A stretch of 54,035 nt of DNA from Nemertoderma westbladi (Eukaryota > Xenacoelomorpha > Nemertodermatida > Nemertodermatidae), in assembly GCA_032718475.1 (NCBI GenBank), contig JAUCBJ010007791.1, positions 1 to 54,035 of the forward strand, read 5' to 3'. How positions within the stretch are numbered: position 1 is the stretch's first letter; each line of letters opens with the position of its first letter. A program made the translations under genes and the position numbers. Below are positions 13,027 through 23,200 of this stretch, one piece after another. Below the pieces are notes generated by a model. That model saw only the letters and a list, made by a program, of their open reading frames with translations. It did no database searches and was not told the DNA's origin.

Positions 13027-13059
13027 CATAAGGTGTTTTTTAGGATGCTAGATCACATA

Positions 13060-13400
13060 TATGCCACTCAATATCATATTATCCGACCAAATTCGATTTT
13101 TGTCATTTGAAATTTTATGCTACTTGTATTTTTCGTCCCAGAGCAGACAAGCACCGACGATCATAGTTGCATTCATATTCCCACGAATGATTTTAACGAG
13201 TTGTATCATGATCAGCGACCTTGAAAACCAGTATAGCTTTAGACTTATCAAACCAAAGGCAACATTTAACAGTTTGAAATTTTTGCTACTTTGTACTTTT
13301 CATTCTGGAGCACCAGATGGCACTAAAAATGACGGTTGCATTGCCCGAATATTTTTTTAACAAGTTTTATCGTAAACAGCGACCTCGAAAACCTTTAAAC
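13060..13400. repeat. Two diverged ~165-bp direct repeat units
   Basis: Text at about 13069-13232 and 13233-13396 aligns. Each has TTTGAAATTTTxTGCTACTT, a TACTTTTCxTTCTGGAGCA-like block, a CGAATxATTTTAACxAG block and an ending GCGACCTxGAAAACC. The period and the neighbouring C-rich AATGACCCCCC (about 13447) resemble the 1490-2545 repeat region, suggesting one repeat family. Confidence 0.55.
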
Positions 13401-13562
13401 CATCGAAATTATAATTTTTGAGCCAAGATATAAACAAATGTCTAAAATGACCCCCCTCTGCCCCTCCCCCCCTGGGCCAATTGAGTAGTAAAATAGACTG
13501 GACCAGATAGGGTTAATTTATTTGGTCATATATGGCCATTGGTTTATTCTACACTAAAGAGA

Positions 13563-13698
13563 ATCGCATGCTAGACACGTGCGATACGCATGGGTACTTC
13601 GCATGATATCCGCATGCGTATCGCTTCTAAAGGTCCGGACACTTTCTCATGCGATTCGCATGCGAATTAGATGCGTGACCCACATGCGATACGCATGA
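13563..13698. repeat. Cluster of GCATGCG and CGATACGCATG palindromic words
   Basis: TGCGATACGCATG occurs at about 13580 and again near 13684. Its reverse complement CATGCGTATCGC is at 13613-13624, and several GCATGCG/CGCATG words lie between. About ten copies occur in 136 bp of otherwise AT-rich DNA. The function is unknown. Confidence 0.7.
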
Positions 13699-13928
13699 AC
13701 ATTTTTGACTGGGGTTTCAATGGAAGTAGTTAAAATAATGTCCTATTTAAAAATGAAAACCATACTTTTTTATCTACTTATAAAATAAACCATTTCAGCA
13801 ATATGTCTAATGTTTTCACATTTTTTTCTTTTTTTGTTCCCTTTTCCCTCTTTTCCCCTTTCTGTTTTTCCTTGTTTTCCTGCTGGTTTTCTTATTTTTT
13901 TTCCCCCCTCCCAGCAGTCTGTTTCACC

Positions 13929-14015
13929 CCAAGCCTAGCTCAGTCGGTAGAGCGTTGGAAATTATATGTGTAGTAGGTATTGAGTTCGAATCCTAGTAAG
14001 TGCGAATTATTTTTT
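13929..14015 (+). ncRNA. tRNA-like sequence with Pol III boxes and terminator at the LTR start
   Basis: An A box (TAGCTCAGTCGG, 13936-13947) and a B box (AGTTCGAATCC, 13983-13993) are 47 bp apart, and TTTTTT follows at 14010-14015. The T stem has mismatches and no acceptor stem forms, so it is not a functional tRNA. The sequence is repeated in the right copy (39894-39973). The shared repeat begins exactly where tRNA position 8 would be. It could be a SINE head captured by the element or an internal Pol III promoter. Confidence 0.55.
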
Positions 14016-14072
14016 GTGCAGAATTTCAACTCATTTAAATTAACCGCTACAAATTAATTGCATTTATCTGTA

Positions 14073-14219
14073 CCAATGAGACTGTAGTTATTTGATTGTA
14101 ACCAATGTCGTGCAAGTTATATATTAGCTGGACCAATAGCTATCTTTAAAACCTTGTTAGAACCCATAGAACAATCGAGAATTTTCTCGATTGATTGCGG
14201 CACAAATTTGCTATAAAAG
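14073..14219 (+). promoter_or_regulatory. Candidate Pol II promoter of element 1
   Basis: CCAAT occurs at 14073, 14102 and 14133. A perfect inverted repeat, CAATCGAGAA / TTCTCGATTG with two bases between, spans 14172-14193. TATAAAAG is at 14212-14219. All of these are present in the right copy (inverted repeat 40130-40151, TATAAAAA 40170-40177). Initiation would be expected near 14240. Confidence 0.6.
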
Positions 14220-14327
14220 GGTGCGATTTGTTCATTAGTTATATTCTCTCAGTTATTCAGTTATCTGATATTTGTTTATTCTGTCATTAGTTTTCAGATT
14301 ACATTGTATTATAATTATATCTTCTGT

Positions 14328-14333
14328 AATAAA
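14328..14333 (+). terminator. Polyadenylation signal AATAAA in the element 1 repeat
   Basis: AATAAA lies about 115 bp after the TATA box in TGTAATAAAGTCAG, the usual order for an LTR R region. It is conserved in the right copy. Confidence 0.5.
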
Positions 14334-15720
14334 GTCAGAATTATCGCTAATCTGCTTTTCCTATCTGTTTTACTATGATTCACCACGGTGAACCCAACTA
14401 AGGGACAGGATGGCAGGCTAGAGATCGGGCCGCAGCAATGAACGGGAACATCACGGGAATGTAGACGAGAGACAACCCGCAATACCATCTAGAGTTATTC
14501 GCCCATCGCCTGAAAGGTTAGACAGCGTTCGATCCTTGCTACCTAAGTGTAAGACCAAAAGATCAAAAGGTAGAAGTAGTGACACGCTGTAAGCCTAAAA
14601 TTACATCTTAGGGACTGTACTGTCTTGATTCAGGAAAAACCGCAGTAGACCTTCATATTCCTACGGGGGAGGGAAGAGCGCAGGCAGATACTAGTACGCA
14701 GATAGGACGTAGGCACACCGGTACAAGGCATACAATTGGTTAGGGTGCAGCAAACTGTACGCTTAACTCTTGCTAAGTACAGGTGCGTGTGCGACTATTT
14801 GCAGTACGACAGTGTCCATTGCATTAGAACTTGTAGGCTAGGGGGGTTGCTGTGTTTTCACCTGAATTAGGATTGTACCGTTCAGGCGGTAGGGCAGTTT
14901 ACGTACTAGGCGCAAATAAATTGAGGCTATTAGGGATACTAACATCTACCGTGTCCCCGCCAACGCCCTAATAGGAAGTTACCCGGACTACCTGGGTGAC
15001 TAAAATTCTAGATAGGAGCCAGGATAGCTATTAGTACCCGTACGCCTACAGTAGTAAACTAACACATCTCTTCTTAGTATCAGGGACCTGGTACCTAAAA
15101 TTGCCGAATTCTGGGCGTAGTATTAACCTTATGCCTGAATTTGAGTCCTGGAAATACGCAAGAGGGGAAGGAACCTTATCATTCGTGAGTATTGGACCTA
15201 CAAGTTATAAAATTAGAATATTCGTAAAATGCACACCGTACCCAGTAATTATATATGTGAAGGAGCAAAACTGCTTTTGACCGTTCAGAATTAACACACG
15301 CGCGTTAGAAATTATTTACACCTCAAAATATATAAAATTAACTTTCGTCCTTACTGCACTTTGCTCGCTAGTTAGACATCTCCAAATATCTGCCTCTGTA
15401 CCTAGCTAGCGTCTCTTTGCCCAACCATATAAATCACACCGCGGCAAAGTATACGAGCCCTCTTAGTCCGTCAGTGAGTCAGCCTGATTTTAGGATTCGC
15501 TGCGCGGGATTTTGTTTTATCGAAGTTTGTCTGCTCGTAGACTGTTTTCTGCCTCACCGGTTATAAGAGATCGATACTGCAATATATTCGCTTACTTAGA
15601 GTTTACTGTTTTGGTGAGAAGGTCGGATTTATGATTTGATTTACAAACTTTACAGTAGGATATTGCAGGTATTGTTACCGTCTCTTCCAATAGTAGGAAT
15701 AGGCGTATCTCTTCAATTAG

Positions 15721-16527
15721 TAGGAATATGTTTTACTGAACTACGGTTCGGTAGGACTAAAGTTATTTGAAAATTTTGTATTTTGAGGTAAAAATTCGTA
15801 TTTGATTAGCTAAGCGCTAATTTTTTGAAATAAAATTTTGATTTGAACCGCGCGTAAAACATTTTGGAATTGAATACCGGTGTTTAAAAGGGTTTAAATA
15901 CCATATTGTACCGGTACAAAATTTTTCGTAAAAGTAAAACCTAACTCTTTTGTTTTTCAGGATTCAGAACTCATTTCTAGACTGTAACGGGAGCAAGACC
16001 GTGTTTTGCAAGTTTGGGAGATAGATAACTCAACAACTTTGGTTGAGAAAATCGCGTTTCGTCCGCAACGCTGGAAACGGAAAGGTTCACGTTCGGTTTG
16101 TATCTGGGAATCTGTTTTTCTGGAGAATTATTGGAGTGGGTGAGTTCGAAAAGTTGCATAAATAAGTTAGGCATTACCGTATTAGTTAAAATTATTGTGG
16201 GTTCCACTGTCTCAAGTATTTATGCATTCCGTATGATTTCTTTGTTCATTGCTGAATTAGTCCGTATTATTGTATTTAATTTACCTTTTGATAACGCATA
16301 TCGTTATCCGATTTATTTGTTATAAAATTGGCCGCTAGGCTAATTTTATTATATACTTATTCCGTGACATTTATTTGCTGTAAAATTGGCCGTTTAGGCT
16401 AATTTTATCCATCTGCTATAAAATCGGCCGGTAGGCTAATTTTATATGACTGTAATTAGTACCGTTTAGATAAATACGGTAAACTCGATACTTTGACACT
16501 CACTTTACTTGACTTACAACTACCAAA
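15721..16527 (+). other. Element 1 leader (5' untranslated region)
   Basis: This lies between the direct repeat and the Gag start. It is AT-rich and unique to the left side. A strong splice acceptor-like TTTTGTTTTTCAG ends at 15960. A donor-like TTTTGGTGAGAAGG lies in the repeat near 15611, so a leader intron of about 350 bp is possible. Three stem-loops lie at 16322-16445. No protein gene is seen. Confidence 0.6.
16322..16445 (+). promoter_or_regulatory. Three consecutive similar RNA stem-loops before Gag
   Basis: The three are ATAAAATTGGCC/GGCTAATTTTAT with loop GCTA (16322-16349), TAAAATTGGCC/GGCTAATTTTA with loop GTTTA (16381-16407), and ATAAAATCGGCC/GGCTAATTTTAT with loop GGTA (16418-16445). 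The first two pair fully, with one G-U each. The third has one C-A mismatch. The pairing includes G-U, which favours an RNA rather than a DNA role. Packaging or dimerisation is a guess from position only. Confidence 0.6.
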
Positions 16528-17256
16528 ATGAGTGACAAACAAGACTATACGAAGAATACACAAACCGACTATGACTCATGCGACGGAGATAAGTCAGCAG
16601 CGGAAGAACAACAGGGGAAGACTCGCGAGCCTACCGAACCTACACCGTGTGCGTCACCAGTACATCCAACGGGAGTACCGGATGCCGTAGTACGAGGCGA
16701 CGGCAGGACCGAGGACTTTCTAACTGTTCCGCAACCTAGATACAGGGAAACGGACATGGTAAGTTCAGCAGGAAGTCAGGAAAGCGTTGTTAGGAGCGTT
16801 GGTGGATACATGGCGCATATTACCAGGAGTATTGGAGAAGGCCAATGCATATTAGACGGGTTGACCGCTCCGATGTCTCGATTCGAGTTCTACACCCTCC
16901 AGGTTAGAGTACAGAGTAAAGTATATAAGTCCGTAGATAATCTAGTTGGCCTACAAGATCTAGCTAGACAGAGACAGGACATGGATACTCAACTTAGAAT
17001 CCTCGAGAAACTAATGATCGCTAGAGAGAAACTGATTCAGTTTAAGTCGACGATTAGACAGATACAACAGGAACAAGCGGACCAGTTGTTAGGTGAGTCA
17101 GTTTCGGACGAATTATTACAGCCCGAGGAAGAACAGGAACTGTACCGACTGGATGGACAATTGAAACATCTGACGGACCACTTACGTATGTGCGGCGAGG
17201 ATGTCGGAGATTGGGAAACCGTGCCGGAATATACGAGGGAAACTTCACTCGCATAA
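16528..17256 (+). CDS. Element 1 Gag N-terminal ORF (242 aa)
   Basis: The ATG at 16528 has A at -3 (ACCAAAATGAG) and is the first good start after the leader. The protein is hydrophilic. It opens with an acidic, S/T/P-rich ~65 residues, then a helical, Q/E/R-rich segment (about residues 125-225) likely to form coiled coil. No enzyme motif is present. By position it is the N-terminal part of a BEL/Pao Gag. The minus-strand relative at 36434 also starts MSD. It ends at TAA (17254-17256), and the same frame stays open straight into the next ORF. The stop is therefore either a readthrough site, a disabling mutation, or removed by splicing. A copy of the recurrent 17-nt motif is at 16616-16632. 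Confidence 0.75.
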   Translation: MSDKQDYTKNTQTDYDSCDGDKSAAEEQQGKTREPTEPTPCASPVHPTGVPDAVVRGDGRTEDFLTVPQPRYRETDMVSSAGSQESVVRSVGGYMAHITRSIGEGQCILDGLTAPMSRFEFYTLQVRVQSKVYKSVDNLVGLQDLARQRQDMDTQLRILEKLMIAREKLIQFKSTIRQIQQEQADQLLGESVSDELLQPEEEQELYRLDGQLKHLTDHLRMCGEDVGDWETVPEYTRETSLA

Positions 17257-17292
17257 ATCGAATCGGCACCGGGAATACTGGATCAATTACTG

Positions 17293-20200
17293 GTGAGTAT
17301 TCGCAGCGAAATTGGCGAGGTGAGTATGGCTACGTCAGAAATTGCTCGACAACAGCAGATCTACAGACAACAACAGGAGTGGGAGGAACAAACTCAATTA
17401 CTAATGGCACAAGTAGCAGCAGAAGAAGAGAAATTACGCGTTGCGAATGTTGCGAGAATCTCTCACCTGCAAGAACAAGCTGAGTTGGAAGTAGCCGAAA
17501 TGGAAAGGTTAGAGTTGGACATTGCACAACAAGCGGCAGCGGCCGAGTTAGCGCAACGAACGGCAGCAGCCGAGTTAGAGCGACAAGCGGCAGCGGCCGA
17601 GTTAGAGCGACAAGCGGCAGCGGCCGAGTTAGAGCGACAAGCGGCAGCGGCAGCGGCAGCGTCCGAGTTAGAGCGACAAAGGTTAGCTTCAGAAGCGAGA
17701 ACCGAAATGAAAAAACGGCAAATAAAGGCTCAATCAGCGATACGACAAGCGGAGTTCGAGGCGCAACAACAACAAACGGAACAACGCGAGAAAGAAGTTA
17801 AACTTCGTTTTGAACTCGAGAAGAAGGCGAGAGAATTAGCCAACGCCAAGGAAGATCTGGATCTACAAGCCCGCGATCGATCAATGAGATCTCTTGACGG
17901 ACATGACTTGGACCAGATAGAGGTAAGACATCGCCAAATTCAGGAACGGAAGAAGGAAGGAAGCGTAGGAGCACCCGGACGGGAACGACAATTAGTAAAG
18001 GACTTGTGTCAACGATTCCCACAGGTAACTCATATGTTTGCACCGGTTACGACTAAGGAACCTGTTTCGATTGCGGGTAGTAGTAACATTTCTCCTATCC
18101 ATGGTGCGACGGAACACAGGTTTGTTATTCCGGACGAGTTTACACCGCCAAGAGCAACGTCGTCGCCTATTCCGAAAGTCAAGGTAAGTAACCCACCGAT
18201 TACAGATCGTAGTAGTTTGTTGACTGGACCTGCACTACTGACGACTAAACAGGTGAGTCCACCGTCGACACCTAAACCCGTTACACACTACGCTTACCCA
18301 ATGACGTTTAGGCCTACAAGGCCTTTAGATTCAAACGCTGTCACTCGACCACCGGTTCAGTTTACATCGCAATCTACGACTTTGAGGAAGACTTGTGAGC
18401 CTACCGAACAACGGAGAACAGTGGACGATGTTCCGAAACGAAACATTAGAATTCGAACGACACAACGGACGCGAGCACGTCGACCACCATATCCAGATGA
18501 TAGTAGTACTTCGAGCGAATCGGATTATCCGAAACGCGAGGTATTTAGAACAGGGGCGGCCGATGAATATAAACGCGAGCGTTCAGACAACTCCTTTGTA
18601 GACAATCCTCCACAGAATACACCGACACAGAAGGCGTTACCACCAGCGGGCGCGATCGGTGCACAACAGTTCGCCGACATTGTCAACAAGTTGGCCCGGA
18701 TTGAGGAACGTCTGGAGGAAGGTTACACCGACAGTTCGAGAAATTCCGAATTCGAACACAATAGACACCCGAAGGAACCACAAAGACCGGTACCTTCAAA
18801 ACATACATCGTATCAGGGAAAAGCGCCAAGAAGGGAGAACATCAACCAGGTTACCAACCAAGGACGCGAAACTCTGAACGTTGCCGAGGAGATAGCGAAA
18901 TTCGCAGCCAGACAGGGATTGCCGGTACAACAACCACCGAAGTTTTCCGGTAGCTCAAAACACTGGCATACTTTCGTAGACTATATCGAATCCCAGATCG
19001 CCGTGTGCGCCTTTACATCACGGGAGAAGTTCAATTACCTGCTCCAAACGTTGTCAGGAGAACCTAAACGTTTGGCAGAGACCTTCGTTGGTGTACCGGA
19101 CGCCTTTGAACTAGCGTACGATCGTTTAACTTCGATATACGGAGGTACAGTTAGTATGGCCAGGTCAGTAATAGAGGAACTCTGTAAGGGAGGGGCTATC
19201 ACTAAACCCGTCGACTTATTAAAACTAGCTGACGAGATAAGGAACGCTATCACTACTTTAAGATCCATTGGACAACTTGACTACGGGAATACCCCTACAG
19301 TCCTATTAAAGATCATAGGACGACTCCACCATCGACTTCGTCGGGAGTGGAGAAAGGTCGAATACCAGCGAGAAGAGCGGGGAGGATTCTTAAAATTAGA
19401 AGATGTGTACCTTTTAATATCCAGGGAGGCAGTAGTAGAAACTCGATCTAACTACACTGACCAGCACATCGTGGCAGAAGGAATCACATTGCCATCCTCC
19501 AACCGACAAAAACCCCAGACAACATCCACTAAGACGGCCACTTACACCACACCGACGGAATCACGACAATTCTCGGACGGTAGTAGGGTATCTGCGCCCA
19601 TTGGGACAAAACAGACGAGACAGCAACTTGGTACCGACTTCAGTGGCTGCCAATACTGCGAGCATTTAGGCAAGCGGTATATCGGTCACAAGTTACGAGG
19701 TTGTCGACAATTTCGCGAGTTGAACTCGGAAGAACGACGGCTGCAGATACGGCCACTGGACTCTTGTTGGCGGTGTACGCGACACGGACACGTCCGTAAA
19801 GATTGCCCAAATACCGACACTTGTCCATCCTGTGGACGCAACCACGACGGTCTGCTCCACACAGACAGCCACACACCGACAAAACGCTTCGCCAGGGAAC
19901 ACCCGGAAGCAGCAGCGAGATGTGATGCGGCCTACCAAAAACGAGAATCGAAAACGACTCCAACCTTCGTGACCCATATTGAGGATTGCTTCTCAGAACA
20001 ATCCGGATCGTCGGACGAAGAGTTAGAAGACGACGACGAATATTCCAATGGAGACGAACAACCGTCGATCGCGCTTCTGACTACTGACCAACTGAAGGGA
20101 TTCAGTGTAATTCCGATTAAGATTACTGGCACAAAGGGGAGCAAAAGAATCTACGCGATTCTAGATTCAGCCTCATCTCATAGCTACGTGGATGAAAAGA

Positions 20201-23200
20201 TAGCTGACGTAGTGACGGATCTTAAACAAGGTAAGCGCGTCAGTTATACCGTAAGTAGTATGCACGGACAGCGTGCAATACCAGTGACACGAGTCAAGTT
20301 AAACTTAGACTCTCTTCTTCCGAAATCACAACACAGCGAGAGGGAGAGGTCTTTGTTACCCTTTAAAGATCTAACCTTTGCGGCCACGAAGGACTTTAGT
20401 AACCTACTAGGTCCAGTGCCGGAACAATCTCTAGAGGACCGTAAGTATTTCAGACACCTTGGTGTACCCGAATGTCCTGTCAATTATAGATCGGTAGCCA
20501 TGCTGATCGGGACAGACCAATTCAACCTACATCAGGTGTGGGAAACTAGACCATCGGCAGTAGTAGCGGGAAACGCATACGCCTGCAGAACGCCGATAGG
20601 GTGGTATACTCGAGCGCCTGTGCGCACACTAGACGTAAGTGACGAGGAAGACGATGTACAGAGTACATGTAGTTTATTAACTACAAATTCAATTCATTCC
20701 TTTTCACACGACGTGAACCATACTACACTACAGTCGACAAAACATGACAGACGTGTAACTAGTATGATAAGTCACAAGGAGCAGCTAACCCACCAGGTGA
20801 GTTTAAAACTTGGGGAGAAGACGAGTCAGCTAGAGATTTCATCGACGACAGATGATAGGCTTGCGAGTCTACCTACCCCAATAACCTCAACAGTGCCCGT
20901 CGATATCGATGATGACGCGTTGAGAAATCATCAGTTGGAACAGGCCGCATTGGACAAAGAATTAACGGAGAAGACTATCAGGTGGTTAGAACAAGATACA
21001 GCTGAACCTGGTAGCTACGAACCTTGTATGTCGGAACAGGAGAAACAATCTCTGAAGATCATGGAAGATACTATCCGACAGACGGAAGACGGACATTATG
21101 AGGTGGGGATGTTATGGCGTAGCCAAAGTCCTAAACTTATAAACAACTACCCACTGGCTTTAAGACGTCTACACTCAATCCGACAGCGTCTATTAAAGGA
21201 CGAGAAAGCCCATCTGCAGTACAACACTCAGATGGAGACGTATTTGACCAAGGGATACGCTATCCGAATGACTAACCCGGAGATAGTGACTGACCAAACA
21301 TATTACTTGCCACATCACTATGTGAGACACCCCGACAAACCAGATAAAGTACGCGTAGTCAATGACTGTGCGGCTCTGTTTGAGGGAATGTCCCTCAATA
21401 GTGAGTTGATGGATGGACCAAACATGAATAATTATCTTATGGGGGTGATTATGCGCTTCCGTCAGCGTCAAGTAGCCTTTACTTGCGACGTTGAAGCGAT
21501 GTTTCACCAAGTGAAAGCGTTAGAGCGAGACAGAGACAGTTTGCGGTTCCTCTGGTATCCGGAAGGAGACTTAAGTCTACCACCAGCGACTTACCAAATG
21601 CAAGTTCGCGTTTTCGGTGCCAGAGACAGCCCAAATTGCACGATGTACGCCCTAAAGCAGGCCGCTAGGGATCAGAAACATCTATATGACCCAGAGATAA
21701 TTAAAATCGTAGAACGTGACTTTTATGTAGACGACGGTTTACAGAGTTGCGACACAGTAGAACGTGCTACAACAGTAGCACATCAATTACGGGACTGCTT
21801 AGCGGGCGGAGGTTTTAACCTCACCAAATTCGCCTCAAACAGTGCCGAATTAGTAGACTCATTCGGGACGACTGAGCGTGGAGGTGGTGACATAGACCTA
21901 GAGTTCGAACCACTACCGACGACTAAGGTGTTGGGGCTCTTTTGGGACCCAAACACAGACAACTTTCGAGTGAAAGTGAGACTGGACAGTCAAGAGAACA
22001 CACTGACAAAGAGATCATGCTTGTCAAAATTGAGCCGATTGTTCGATCCGTTAGGATTCATCAGTCCAGTGATACTGCAAGCCCGCATTTATATGCGCAG
22101 TATATGGAAGGATGGACTAACATGGGACGAGCCGATCTCATCAGACCAAGTGGACTTATGGAAGACCTGGGAGGCGGAATTATCTTCGCTAGAGGATTAT
22201 TCCATACCCAGGGTTTACTTTCCATTACAAAGTACATTTCCTGACAACTTGGAACTACACTGTTTTTCTGACGCCAGTGACAACGGTTTTGGTGTGGCAG
22301 CGTACTTGCGCAGACAAGTAGAATCAGACGAGTTCGATGTTTCGCTCATTACTTCTAAGGCTAAGACCATGCCTACTAAGTATATGACGACACCACGAGC
22401 CGAGCTACAAGCCGCAACCCTGTCAACCACCATCGTGAACCTCATACAGACAGAACTACAGTCGAGTTTACAGATATTTTATTGGACTGACGCGACGTTG
22501 GTTTTATTTTACATAAACAACGACACACTCGAATTCAAGACATTCGTAGCTAACCGTCGCGCGGAAATTCTAGACCGTTCAATAAAAGAGGATTGGCGAC
22601 ATTGTCCCGGACCACAAAACCCAGCTGATATTGCGTCGCGAGGAATGATGCCTGAGGAATTCTGTAAACCGGAGAACAAAGAATTTTGGCAACACGGACC
22701 CCAATTCTTGCAGAAATCGACACAAGATTGGCCTCCGTTATACGACAACAAATCTAACACTATCCCTAAGGACGCCGAAATCAAGAAACCAAAAAAGGGG
22801 AAGGCAAAGAAAAGGACGACGGCGGCAAAACTCAAGAAAAAACCGAAGGCGAAATGGAAAGATATAACTTCAAAGGTCAAGAGAGGAAGACTTGCGAGCC
22901 TTTCTACACCAGACATATCGCCAGACGGTCAACCAGACACGTTACTAGACGGTCAACCGGACGTTTTGCCAGACATGTCACAAAATGTTCCACCAGACAC
23001 TAGTAACACATTGACAAATAGTAAAGCCGCAGTTTCCCTATTGGAGCGGTCTTCTATTGACAAACAACCAGATACGTTACCAGACGTATCGCCAGACACA
23101 TTACTAGACAGTCGACTAGACATTTTGTCAGAAACATCACAAAATGTTCTACCGGCCATTAGTAATGTATCGACTAACAGTAAAGCCGCAGTTTCCCTAT

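Larger units (their letters stand above)
13936..15720 (+). repeat. Element 1 left direct repeat (5' LTR, or LTR plus leader)
   Basis: This 1785-bp sequence recurs at 39894-41675. It starts with a tRNA-like region (A box TAGCTCAGTCGG, B box AGTTCGAATCC), then three CCAAT boxes, a perfect 10-bp inverted repeat, a TATA box at 14212 and AATAAA at 14328. A second TATA-like ATATAAAT lies near 15426. The ends are TAG...TAG rather than the usual TG...CA. Known differences from the right copy include small rearrangements at 14232-14290 and scattered substitutions. Confidence 0.85.

Noticed and set aside
13929-14015. A functional tRNA gene
   Set aside because: A and B boxes are present but the acceptor stem does not pair and the T stem has mismatches.
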